Assembly (NCBI GenBank): GCA_029939815.1
Contig: JAOZSF010000064.1
Coordinates: forward strand, 1 to 8,680
Direction: 5' to 3'
Length of the DNA: 8,680 nt
Source: a bacterium
GTDB lineage: Bacteria > Auribacterota > UBA3054 > B51-G9
Shown: in pieces, positions 1-5,762 of the stretch
Position numbering within the stretch: the stretch's first letter is position 1
How the letters are laid out: the number at the start of each line of letters is the position of its first letter
Translations under genes and position numbers: made by a program
The notes under the pieces: generated by a model
The model's input: the letters and a program-made list of their open reading frames with translations, nothing else
What the model was told of the DNA's origin: nothing
Databases searched by the model: none

Positions 1-896
1 TATCCGTAAAAATAGCAAGTCTTACCCTGCCGAATCCCGTTACTGTTGCGTCAGGTACTTTCGGCAATGGTGAAGAGATGAGCGAGTTGATTGACATAAA
101 AAAACTCGGCGGTATTTTTTTGAAGGGAACTACTCTTCATCCGCGTGCAGGCAATTCTCCGCAGAGAATTATTGAAACTCCGTCAGGAATTATTAATTCT
201 ATCGGTTTGCAGAACGGCGGCCTTGAAGACACTTTGAAGAATAAAGCGCCTTTTGTAAAACGAAACAGAATTCCATGCATTATAAATATTTCAGGAAGTT
301 CAGATGATGAGTTCGCCGAAATGGCAAAACAAATTGATTCATGCGATGATGTTGATGCCATAGAAATGAATGTTTCGTGCCCAAATGTAAAACACGGCGG
401 AATTGCTTTTGGCACCGACCCGGTTATTCTTTCTGAAGCGGTGAAAAAGACGCGGGCAGCTACAACGAAACCGCTCATCGTAAAACTTTCACCGAACGTT
501 ACCGATATAACTGTTATGGCCCGTGCCGCAGAAGAAAACGGAGCGGACGCTATTTCGATGATAAATACGCTTATCGGAATGGTTATTGACACAAAAAAAA
601 GACAACCGGTGCTCGCGAATAAGATCGGCGGACTTTCCGGTCCGGCTATTCGGCCTGTAGCTGTAAGAATGGTATGGCAGGTTGCAAAAGTTGTGAAAAT
701 TCCTATAATAGGTATCGGCGGGATTGAGAGTCTTGATGACGCGCTGCAATTTTTCATCGCAGGCGCTTCTGCGATACAAATAGGCACGGCGAATTTTTAC
801 GATCCGGAATTATGTGTAAATTTAGTTGATGAGATAAAAAATTATTTAGAAGAGAATAATTTAAAATCAATAAAAGAATTACGATTGAATGATTAA
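1..896 (+). CDS. pyrD: Dihydroorotate dehydrogenase, class 1B catalytic subunit (5' partial)
   Basis: Oxidises dihydroorotate to orotate in the cytoplasm (fourth step of pyrimidine synthesis); class 1B enzymes use FMN and pass electrons to an FeS/FAD partner, PyrK. The open frame runs from base 3 with no stop, and the residues before the first ATG (base 78) are clearly family sequence (LTLPNPVTVASGTFGNGEE), so ATG 78 is internal and the true start lies just left of the window. About 297 residues are visible against a usual 300-310. Motifs: KGTTLHPR near 123-146; NVSCPN with the active-site Cys (the class 1 base) at 378-380; NTLIGMVIDTKKRQPVL and GGLSGPAIRPVA, typical of class 1B; and the C-terminal FMN-phosphate region IPIIGIGGI followed by GASAIQIGTA. 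The pyrK partner is not seen and would be expected just upstream. Identification is firm; subclass 1B is judged from the motifs. Confidence 0.96.
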   Translation, partial: SVKIASLTLPNPVTVASGTFGNGEEMSELIDIKKLGGIFLKGTTLHPRAGNSPQRIIETPSGIINSIGLQNGGLEDTLKNKAPFVKRNRIPCIINISGSSDDEFAEMAKQIDSCDDVDAIEMNVSCPNVKHGGIAFGTDPVILSEAVKKTRAATTKPLIVKLSPNVTDITVMARAAEENGADAISMINTLIGMVIDTKKRQPVLANKIGGLSGPAIRPVAVRMVWQVAKVVKIPIIGIGGIESLDDALQFFIAGASAIQIGTANFYDPELCVNLVDEIKNYLEENNLKSIKELRLND

Positions 897-937
897 AAAT
901 CATCAAATCGTTAAATCATAAAATCATTAAATAATAA
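897..937 (+). repeat. 8-bp tandem repeat between pyrD and rhomboid gene
   Basis: The whole 41-bp spacer is five imperfect 8-bp units: AAATCATC, AAATCGTT, AAATCATA, AAATCATT and AAATAATA, plus one A before the ATG at 938. There is no purine-rich Shine-Dalgarno block, so the repeat itself forms the translation initiation region of the downstream gene. Related words (AAATCATT, AAATCGTT) recur in the spacer at 3088-3148. Confidence 0.8.
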
Positions 938-1936
938 ATGAGTATCTACGACAGAGATTATTATAAACAACAAACGAATCCTAATTGGGGACAGTCGCCT
1001 TACGGGCAGTCATTTCAACCTTCACAGGGAATGCCGCCGGTCGTTAAGTGGCTGCTGATAATAAATATTGCGGTGTTTGTGTTGACGCGGTTGTTTGCTA
1101 ACATGGGCATTCCGTTTTTTATGAATGTGGGTCATAACGCGTTAGGATATATAACTTATAAACCATCTGATTTCGATTTATGGTTTGGACTTTATAACCC
1201 TAATTTCATTGGACATTTCGCGTTCTGGCAATTAATTACCTATCAATTTCTTCATGGAAGTTTTATGCATATTCTTTTTAATATGTTTTCTCTATACATG
1301 ATAGGCAGATTTGTTGAACGGCAAATTGGCTCAAACGCATTCCTGAAACTTTATCTCATCGGTGGTGTTTTTGCCGGAATGATAAATGTTCTGACAAATA
1401 TGTTCTCAGGATTACCAACTGTTGGAGCATCAGGTTCGATTTGCGCGATTGTTGCCGCGTTTGGCCTTATGAATCCGAATGCCCGAATAGGATTCCTGGT
1501 GCTTTTCATTCCGATATTTATGAGAGCGAAAACCTTCGTTTATGTTTTCGCGATTATTACAATCTTTATGGCGCTTGGCGGCAGAGGAAATGTTGCTCAC
1601 ATGGCACATCTTGGCGGACTTGTTTTCGGATGGCTTTACGCATATAATAAGTTTGGAATCGGAAGTATGATTAATGGCAGCGGTTCAACAGTATCTTTTG
1701 CCACCGGCGGATTTTTCTCAGATATTAAACGAAAAATGGGATTCGGTCCGCAGGTTTATAAAGGCGAAGAATTTGAAGACGCGAGTTTTAGGGAAGTTAA
1801 TTCGCATGGTAATTCACCGGGAAAATGGGATTCGCGAATCGATGATATTCTTGATAAAATGTCGCGGCACGGAATTCATTCTTTAACTGATGAAGAATGG
1901 GAACTGCTCGACAAACATAAAAAGGGGAAATTATGA
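938..1936 (+). CDS. Rhomboid family intramembrane serine protease with C-terminal DUF6576-like tail
   Basis: A polytopic membrane protease that cleaves transmembrane substrates within the bilayer. Of 332 residues, the first ~33 are polar and rich in Gln, Asn and Tyr (cytosolic tail), followed by about six hydrophobic segments between ~35 and ~238. Catalytic features are intact: HILFN (H111, N115; HxxxN oxyanion/structural motif), GASG with the nucleophile at S165, and HMAHLGG with the general base at H224. After the core comes a linker and a C-terminal module (~299-328, IDDILDKMSRHGIHSLTDEEW) resembling the small DUF6576 tail common on Bacteroidota-type rhomboids. The start has no Shine-Dalgarno, but the family-like N-terminus supports it. 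The stop overlaps the next ATG (ATGA at 1933-1936), suggesting translational coupling. Substrate unknown. The family call is secure; the tail assignment is from memory of related proteins. Confidence 0.93.
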   Translation: MSIYDRDYYKQQTNPNWGQSPYGQSFQPSQGMPPVVKWLLIINIAVFVLTRLFANMGIPFFMNVGHNALGYITYKPSDFDLWFGLYNPNFIGHFAFWQLITYQFLHGSFMHILFNMFSLYMIGRFVERQIGSNAFLKLYLIGGVFAGMINVLTNMFSGLPTVGASGSICAIVAAFGLMNPNARIGFLVLFIPIFMRAKTFVYVFAIITIFMALGGRGNVAHMAHLGGLVFGWLYAYNKFGIGSMINGSGSTVSFATGGFFSDIKRKMGFGPQVYKGEEFEDASFREVNSHGNSPGKWDSRIDDILDKMSRHGIHSLTDEEWELLDKHKKGKL

Positions 1937-2634
1937 GTGCAAACGAAAACAGTCAGAAAAAAAATATGTCCCAAAATAAAAGACGGGTCGTGGCTATGCT
2001 GCTCGTTTTGACTTTCGCGGTTGCTGCAATATTATATCTTGTGCTTGCTTCGCGGGAAGATTCACGTGAGGTTGTTCTCGGAGAGCAGATTTACACTAAC
2101 ATGCCGACAACGGATTCCGATATTAATGTCGGACAGGTTATTGACGCAACAGCAAATAAAAATATCACACCAAAAGAAGGATACAGATATCGCGTAAGTA
2201 TTGACGGAAATTCAAAAGACGGGTCGTCAGGCGTGACTCATATCGGCGGAATGGTTACTTTTGTTCCCGGAACACAGGAAGGCGATATTGCCGTTATCCA
2301 AATCACGTCTGTTAGAAGAACGGTTGCGAACGCGGAACTGATAAGCAGAGAAAAAGGGAAAGCGGTAACTAAGAAATCCATGGTTGTTCCCGGTGTTAAA
2401 GCGTCTGAGAACGAAATTATTGACCTCGCAAAAAATCCGAATGCTAAAATTATTAAAGGTGGAATTTACCGTGGAGTTGTTTCTGATGTTGGTAAAAAAG
2501 GCGACGGAATTGTTAAAATTGACGGGAAAGTTACTTTTATTCCAGGCGCTTCTAAAGGCGAAACATGTGTATTTAAAATTATAGATAAACGCGCAAGATT
2601 TAATCGCGGCGTTATTATTAAAATTGAAAAATAA
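1933..2634 (+). CDS. Membrane-anchored protein with two TRAM domains
   Basis: A protein of 233 residues. A basic N-terminus (KKNMSQNKRR) precedes one hydrophobic segment (~19-39), then a linker, then two TRAM-like beta-barrel units. The first is at ~84-138 (GYRYRVSI...GGMVTFVPGTQEGDIAVIQI), the second at ~177-232 (GGIYRGVVSDVG, GDGIVKIDGKVTFIPGA, GETCVFKI). Both show the family pattern of a central Gly-rich strand, V-x-F-V/I-P-G and a Gly-Glu/Asp turn. TRAM domains bind RNA in RNA-modifying enzymes and in small archaeal proteins; what they do on a membrane-anchored protein is unknown. By charge bias the N-terminus should be cytosolic and the TRAM pair outside, or else the segment is a signal peptide. 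The start overlaps the rhomboid stop by 4 bp and has AAAGGGG about 7 bp upstream. It may be a rhomboid substrate or partner; that is inference from position only. Confidence 0.82.
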   Translation: MSANENSQKKNMSQNKRRVVAMLLVLTFAVAAILYLVLASREDSREVVLGEQIYTNMPTTDSDINVGQVIDATANKNITPKEGYRYRVSIDGNSKDGSSGVTHIGGMVTFVPGTQEGDIAVIQITSVRRTVANAELISREKGKAVTKKSMVVPGVKASENEIIDLAKNPNAKIIKGGIYRGVVSDVGKKGDGIVKIDGKVTFIPGASKGETCVFKIIDKRARFNRGVIIKIEK

Positions 2635-2642
2635 AGGAAATT

Positions 2643-3050
2643 ATGTCGAAAATACTTGAAGAAGGAAATGAATTGATGCTCGACTTTGAAAAGCTGAACA
2701 AAGTCGCGAACTGCGGTGTGCCGGTTATGCCGGTTGGTGTTCAGGATGCTGACACAAAAGAACTTCTTATTATTGCTTATGCAAATGATTTAGCGCTCGA
2801 AAATACAATTAAAACCGGAAATGCGACTTTCTGGAGTACTTCAAGGAATGAACTCTGGGAAAAAGGCGCAACATCAGGCGATGTGCTGAAAATCGTTGAA
2901 ATAAGAGTGAACTGTGAACAAAATTCTCTGCTCTACATCGTTCGACCGGTGAACAAAGGCGCCTGCCACACAAAAAATGAAAAAGGCGAAACGAGACAAA
3001 GCTGTTATTACAGAAAATTAGAAAACGGGGAATTGGAAATAATTTCATAG
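2643..3050 (+). CDS. hisI: Phosphoribosyl-AMP cyclohydrolase, variant metal site
   Basis: A 135-residue cytosolic enzyme family that opens the adenine ring of PR-AMP in histidine synthesis (third step). Family signatures: LDFEKLNKV near the N-terminus, VGVQDADTKELLIIAYAN (32-48), ATFWSTSRNELWEKGATSGD (61-80), GACHT (C108) and SCYYR (C121). With C91, these give the three expected zinc cysteines. Two oddities: the usual Asp-Cys-Asp-x-Asp magnesium motif reads N90-C91-E92-Q93-N94, and the stretch between the second and third cysteines is about six residues longer than usual. No HisE domain follows. The start is set by AGGA five bases before the ATG, 8 bp after the TRAM gene stop, so it is probably co-transcribed with it. 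No other his genes are visible. The family is clear; full catalytic competence is less certain because of the altered metal motif. Confidence 0.9.
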   Translation: MSKILEEGNELMLDFEKLNKVANCGVPVMPVGVQDADTKELLIIAYANDLALENTIKTGNATFWSTSRNELWEKGATSGDVLKIVEIRVNCEQNSLLYIVRPVNKGACHTKNEKGETRQSCYYRKLENGELEIIS

Positions 3051-3061
3051 AACTTTTTATT

Positions 3062-3091
3062 GCCCACGGAAAACACGGAAGACACAGAAAA
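3062..3091 (+). repeat. CACGGAAAA-type 9-bp tandem intergenic repeat
   Basis: Three consecutive 9-bp units, CACGGAAAA (3065-3073), CACGGAAGA (3074-3082) and CACAGAAAA (3083-3091), follow the hisI stop closely. This CCACGGAA-style motif is one I recall as a dispersed intergenic repeat in many bacterial genomes; copy number here cannot be judged from one window. Confidence 0.6.
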
Positions 3092-3148
3092 TCATTAAAA
3101 TGATTGGATTATTACAACTAATGTAATGATTTAAAATATTAAATCGTT
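3091..3148. repeat. Two small AT-rich hairpins upstream of the 2Fe-2S subunit gene
   Basis: ATCATT and AATGAT (3091-3104) form a short palindrome around AA. AATGATTTAA (3125-3134) pairs with TTAAATCGTT (3139-3148) across a 4-nt AATA loop, with a single G/T wobble. Neither is followed by a T tract, so they are weak terminator candidates. The rest of the spacer (3149-3192) holds no convincing promoter or Shine-Dalgarno. Confidence 0.45.
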
Positions 3149-3192
3149 CTGTTATAAATTGTACTGTTAAAAATATTAATAGTCTTGCTACA

Positions 3193-3660
3193 ATGAAAAT
3201 AGAATTCACACTCAATCATCAAAAAATGTCGATTGAAGCTCCGCCGGAACTTCGATTGTTAGACCTGCTGCGTGATTATTGCGGTTTAACAGGTACAAAA
3301 GAAGGCTGCGGGAAAGGTGAATGTGGAGCTTGTTCGGTTATCATGAACAGCAAACTTGTTAATTCGTGTCTCGTGCCTGTGTGCCAAATTGATGACTCAG
3401 AAATTGTTACCATTGAAGGACTTGAGAAAAATGGTGAACTCGATGTGCTCCAACAGGCGTTTATCAACGCGGGCGCGGTACAGTGCGGATTTTGTATTCC
3501 CGGAATGATAATGGCAGCAAAAGCGCTGCTAATGCAAAATCCTCATCCAAGTGAAGAAGAAATAAAAAAAGGATTATCGGGGAATCTGTGCAGATGCACC
3601 GGTTATGCAAAAATAATTGAAGCGGTTGCCGGCCTTGCGGGAAACAATAATCGGTTGTAG
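3193..3660 (+). CDS. 2Fe-2S subunit of a molybdenum hydroxylase (xanthine/CO dehydrogenase family)
   Basis: The small electron-transfer subunit of the three-subunit molybdenum hydroxylases: it carries electrons from the molybdopterin site to the FAD subunit. At 155 residues it is normal for the family. The N-terminal plant-ferredoxin-type domain has C39, C44, C47 (GCGKGECGAC) and C59 for the first 2Fe-2S cluster. The C-terminal helical domain has QCGFCIPG (C98, C101) and CRCTGY (C133, C135) for the second. All eight cluster cysteines are present, so the gene looks functional. The start at 3193 fits the family (MKIEFTLN), but no Shine-Dalgarno precedes it. The usual partners would follow directly; here a 380-bp repeat-filled gap follows instead, then the maturation gene and the FAD subunit. 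Substrate (xanthine, CO, nicotinate, aldehyde or other) cannot be told without the large subunit. Confidence 0.94.
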   Translation: MKIEFTLNHQKMSIEAPPELRLLDLLRDYCGLTGTKEGCGKGECGACSVIMNSKLVNSCLVPVCQIDDSEIVTIEGLEKNGELDVLQQAFINAGAVQCGFCIPGMIMAAKALLMQNPHPSEEEIKKGLSGNLCRCTGYAKIIEAVAGLAGNNNRL

Positions 3661-3697
3661 CCGCTGCCGTTGGCTGCGGATTCCGACAAAGCCGGAA
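3661..3697. repeat. GC-rich REP-like double hairpin abutting the 2Fe-2S gene stop
   Basis: Starts at the base after the stop codon. CCGCTGCC pairs with GGCTGCGG around GTT (3661-3679) with one T/T mismatch, then TTCCG (3681-3685) pairs with CGGAA (3693-3697). Much more GC-rich than its surroundings and lacking a T tract, so it is more like a REP/palindromic insertion than a Rho-independent terminator, though it could protect the mRNA 3' end. Confidence 0.6.
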
Positions 3698-3776
3698 GGT
3701 ATTCGGTTAATTTAAATTATGGTAAAGAAGGTAAGAAATGTAGTTCCTTCAAAATTTTTTCTGGTAATTTGAGTAC

Positions 3777-3797
3777 GTTGTTTCGACTCGAAACAAC
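3777..3797. repeat. 21-bp odd palindrome, copy 1
   Basis: Perfect 10-bp arms GTTGTTTCGA and TCGAAACAAC around a single central C. It shares the frame xxTGTTTxGAxTC with the palindrome at 3853-3873. Confidence 0.8.
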
Positions 3798-3800
3798 TGT

Positions 3801-3834
3801 TATGCAAAAATAAATCAACAAAAATTTTTGCATA
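3801..3834. repeat. 11-bp inverted repeat TATGCAAAAAT / ATTTTTGCATA
   Basis: Perfect arms at 3801-3811 and 3824-3834 with a 12-nt A-rich loop, lying between the two 21-bp palindromes. It has the look of a small hairpin or a binding site; no protein partner can be named. Confidence 0.65.
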
Positions 3835-3852
3835 GACTTTATTGATAAACAA

Positions 3853-3873
3853 CCTGTTTGGAGTCCAAACAGG
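3853..3873. repeat. 21-bp odd palindrome, copy 2
   Basis: Perfect 10-bp arms CCTGTTTGGA and TCCAAACAGG around a central G. Relative to copy 1 (3777-3797), three stem positions differ and each change is matched on the other arm. Confidence 0.8.
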
Positions 3874-3943
3874 CTACTTTTACGGCAACATTAGTTTTTG
3901 GGTAGCACGATTAAATAAGAATAAAATAAAAGCCCAAAATGCA

Positions 3944-3968
3944 AAATTCATCACGAAGAGATGAATTT
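3944..3968. repeat. 9-bp stem hairpin AAATTCATC / GATGAATTT
   Basis: Perfect arms 3944-3952 and 3960-3968 with a 7-nt loop (ACGAAGA). No downstream T tract. Function unknown. Confidence 0.55.
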
Positions 3969-3987
3969 ACTCCGAATGCTTAATAAA

Positions 3988-4021
3988 ATCCCCCTTGACC
4001 CCCTTTATAAAAAGGGGGAAT
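3988..4021. repeat. CCCCCTT / AAGGGGG dispersed intergenic palindrome
   Basis: CCCCCTTT (3999-4006) pairs with AAAGGGGG (4011-4018) across ATAA; a second C5TT block lies just before (3990-3996). This C5TTGACC5 design is one I recall as a mobile-like intergenic repeat in many unrelated bacteria. It sits about 20 bp before the XdhC-like start and could limit read-through or shape that leader. Confidence 0.7.
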
Positions 4022-4040
4022 ACAACCGTGACGCGATATT

Positions 4041-4820
4041 ATGAATACAACTTTTTTCGAACAGCTAGCTTCAGCGGTTAAATCAGGTAAATCAGTTTGC
4101 CTGGCAACTGTTATAAAAGCTGAAGGCTCAACTCCGCGAGAAGCGGGAGCGAAAATGTTTGTTTTTGCGGATGGAAAAACAGTTGGAACTATCGGTGGAA
4201 GTTTACTTGAAAAAAAAGTGATAGACAAAGCAGTTGAAATGCTCAAAAATTCTGATCCCCCCACAATTGAGAAATTCTCCCTCAAAGAAAAAAGCGATAA
4301 TAAATCAGGAATGATCTGCGGCGGCGAAATGCAGGTTTTTATCGAACCAATCAGTTCAGGCAGTCAATTATACATTTTCGGTGCCGGGCATTGCGGACTC
4401 GCGCTTGCCAAAATTGCTTCACAAACCGGTTTTGCGATTCATATTCTTGATGATCGCCCCGAAATAGCATCACAGGAAAGATTTCCTATGGCGGCGTCAA
4501 TTACAATCGGTAATTATAAAAAAATTTCAAAAGAAATATCTCTGCCCGAGAACGCGTTTGTAGCAATAATGACGCAGGGTCATTCCGCCGATGCGGAAGT
4601 TTTGGAAAATCTTATCACAAAAAAATATTTTTATATCGGATTGATGGCGAGTAAAAGAAAACGCGAACAAATTTTCACCAAACTTGCGGCAAACGGCATT
4701 GAAAAAAATCTAATTGAGAAAGTTCATTCTCCAATCGGGCTTGATATCGGCGCGGAAACACCGGAAGAAATTGCGATCAGCATTTTATCGGAGATGATAA
4801 AACTTCGTGCCGGAGCATAA
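4041..4820 (+). CDS. xdhC: XdhC/CoxI family molybdenum hydroxylase maturation protein
   Basis: A 259-residue cytosolic accessory protein. Characterised family members bind molybdenum cofactor and help sulfurate and insert it into the large hydroxylase subunit. The N-terminal XdhC_CoxI domain (~6-105) has AEGSTPREAGAKM (27-39), GTIGGSLLE (49-57) and GMICGGEM (90-97). The C-terminal Rossmann domain (~109-255) begins with the nucleotide-binding loop FGAGHCG (113-119), then MTQGHSADAEVL (177-188), YIGLMASKRKR (198-208) and the end motif SPIGLDIGAETPEEIAISILSEM. Length and motifs are complete. The start follows a C5/G5 hairpin and has no Shine-Dalgarno. Being between the FeS and FAD genes is unusual, as it more often follows the large subunit. 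The symbol is by family; coxI-like function is equally possible. Confidence 0.92.
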   Translation: MNTTFFEQLASAVKSGKSVCLATVIKAEGSTPREAGAKMFVFADGKTVGTIGGSLLEKKVIDKAVEMLKNSDPPTIEKFSLKEKSDNKSGMICGGEMQVFIEPISSGSQLYIFGAGHCGLALAKIASQTGFAIHILDDRPEIASQERFPMAASITIGNYKKISKEISLPENAFVAIMTQGHSADAEVLENLITKKYFYIGLMASKRKREQIFTKLAANGIEKNLIEKVHSPIGLDIGAETPEEIAISILSEMIKLRAGA

Positions 4821-4826
4821 AAAAGC

Positions 4827-4889
4827 AAATATGTCGATTGCCACTTGACATATTTTATGTAAATTTGTAAATTATTACTCGACATATTT
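4827..4889. promoter_or_regulatory. Inverted and direct GACATATTT repeats, operator candidate
   Basis: AAATATGTC (4827-4835) and GACATATTT (4847-4855) form perfect 9-bp inverted arms with an 11-nt gap. A second direct GACATATTT lies at 4881-4889, 34 bp (about three helical turns) from the first. The two direct copies each include the last four bases of a promoter -35 box, so a regulator bound here would control both promoters. The inverted pair might instead be a weak hairpin after the xdhC stop; no T tract follows. Confidence 0.5.
4845..4873 (+). promoter_or_regulatory. Sigma-70-like promoter P1 for the FAD subunit gene
   Basis: TTGACA (4845-4850, consensus) with a 17-bp spacer and TAAATT (4868-4873, 4 of 6). 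A start site near 4880 would leave a leader of about 30 nt. Confidence 0.5.
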
Positions 4890-4907
4890 ATCATTATTAT
4901 GTATAAT
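4879..4907 (+). promoter_or_regulatory. Sigma-70-like promoter P2, likely leaderless
   Basis: TCGACA (4879-4884, 5 of 6) with a 17-bp spacer and consensus TATAAT (4902-4907). The ATG at 4914 begins six bases after the -10 box, where transcription itself should start, so the mRNA would have no leader. This agrees with the lack of a Shine-Dalgarno before the gene. Confidence 0.6.
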
Positions 4908-4913
4908 TAAACC

Positions 4914-5762
4914 ATGTCAAATCATAAATCACAAATCTTTTCACCACATTTTATCTATGAATGCCTGAGCTTGATGGAACAGTTTCCAAAAGCAAAAATT
5001 CTTGCCGGAGGAACTGATCTGCTTGTTCGTCTTAAAGACGAAATAAATCAGCATGACATCATTGATATAAGCCATTTAAAAGAATTAAAAGGAATAAACA
5101 TCGCTGATGATAAAATTAAAATCGGCGCATTAACAACTTTTTCAGAAATAATCGAAAATGAAATCATAGCGGAAAACGCGGGCGTTCTTGTTCAGGCAGC
5201 GGAGATTGTCGGCTCTCCGCAAATTAGAAATCGCGGGACTGTTGGCGGGAATATCGCTAACGCTTCTCCGGCAGGGGATTCGATTCCGCCGCTATTGATT
5301 CTTGAAGCCGAGATAGAAATTTCCGGAAAAAGTGGTGCGCGAACGGTTCCAATGCGAAATTTTTTCAAAGGACCCGGGAAAACGATTTTAAAAAAATGCG
5401 AAATAATTTCTTCTGTGATTATTCCGAAAAATAAAGATTATCGTGGCGCGTTTGTTCGGCTGGGTCAACGGAAATCTCTCGCTATTTCTAAAGTGTCGCT
5501 TGCTGCTCTTTTCAAGATGAAAGATGAAAAAATTGAAGAGGCGAGAATTGCACTCGGAGCGGTAGCGCCCACTGTTATTCGCGCATCGAAAACGGAAAAG
5601 TTTCTTATTGGGAAAAAATTGAATGATGAGACAATTTCTGAAGCGAAGAAAATAATTTGTGATGAAGTTTCTCCTATTTCCGATATAAGATCAATCGCGG
5701 AATATCGGAAAGAAATGTGCGGAGAACTGCTTGAACAAGCGATAACAAGACAATTATTTTAG
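4914..5762 (+). CDS. FAD-binding subunit of a molybdenum hydroxylase (CoxM/XdhB type)
   Basis: The medium subunit of three-subunit xanthine/CO dehydrogenase-type enzymes: it takes electrons from the 2Fe-2S subunit through FAD to NAD or another acceptor. It has 282 residues, the family norm. The PCMH-type FAD domain shows AGGTD (31-35) and the long FAD loop GSPQIRNRGTVGG then NIANASPAGD (100-122). The C-terminal CO_deh_flav_C domain (~178-280) ends normally at SDIRSIAEYRKEMCGELL, so the protein is complete. Two promoters lie upstream, suggesting expression separate from xdhC. After the stop the sequence changes abruptly to an AT-rich, repeat-bearing region, and no large molybdopterin subunit follows, although FAD and Mo genes are usually adjacent. 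It presumably partners with the 2Fe-2S subunit encoded at 3193 and with a large subunit encoded elsewhere. Confidence 0.94.
   Translation: MSNHKSQIFSPHFIYECLSLMEQFPKAKILAGGTDLLVRLKDEINQHDIIDISHLKELKGINIADDKIKIGALTTFSEIIENEIIAENAGVLVQAAEIVGSPQIRNRGTVGGNIANASPAGDSIPPLLILEAEIEISGKSGARTVPMRNFFKGPGKTILKKCEIISSVIIPKNKDYRGAFVRLGQRKSLAISKVSLAALFKMKDEKIEEARIALGAVAPTVIRASKTEKFLIGKKLNDETISEAKKIICDEVSPISDIRSIAEYRKEMCGELLEQAITRQLF

Larger units (their letters stand above)
3661..4040. other. Non-coding, hairpin-rich spacer between 2Fe-2S and XdhC-like genes
   Basis: 380 bp with no credible gene on either strand and no recognisable remnant of a molybdopterin subunit. It is packed with separate inverted repeats, listed individually. 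A weak terminator-like structure is also present: GAAGG (3727-3731) with CCTTC (3746-3750), then AAAA and six T to 3760. The segment 3901-3930 (AGCACGATTAA) faintly resembles the AT-rich repeats after 5763. No promoter for the following gene stands out. Confidence 0.75.

Noticed and set aside
137..787. Long minus-strand open frame opposite pyrD
   Set aside because: It lies antisense to a clearly conserved enzyme and its translation has no recognisable family features; it reflects codon bias of the plus-strand gene.
3727..3760. Hairpin plus T-tract terminator after the 2Fe-2S subunit gene
   Set aside because: The stem is only 5 bp with a 14-nt loop and AAAA separates it from the T run, so it is too weak to call as a terminator; noted within the spacer entry only.
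3980..4285. Minus-strand open frame overlapping the C5/G5 repeat and the xdhC start
   Set aside because: Mostly antisense to the conserved XdhC N-terminus, and its tail is simply the translated intergenic repeat.
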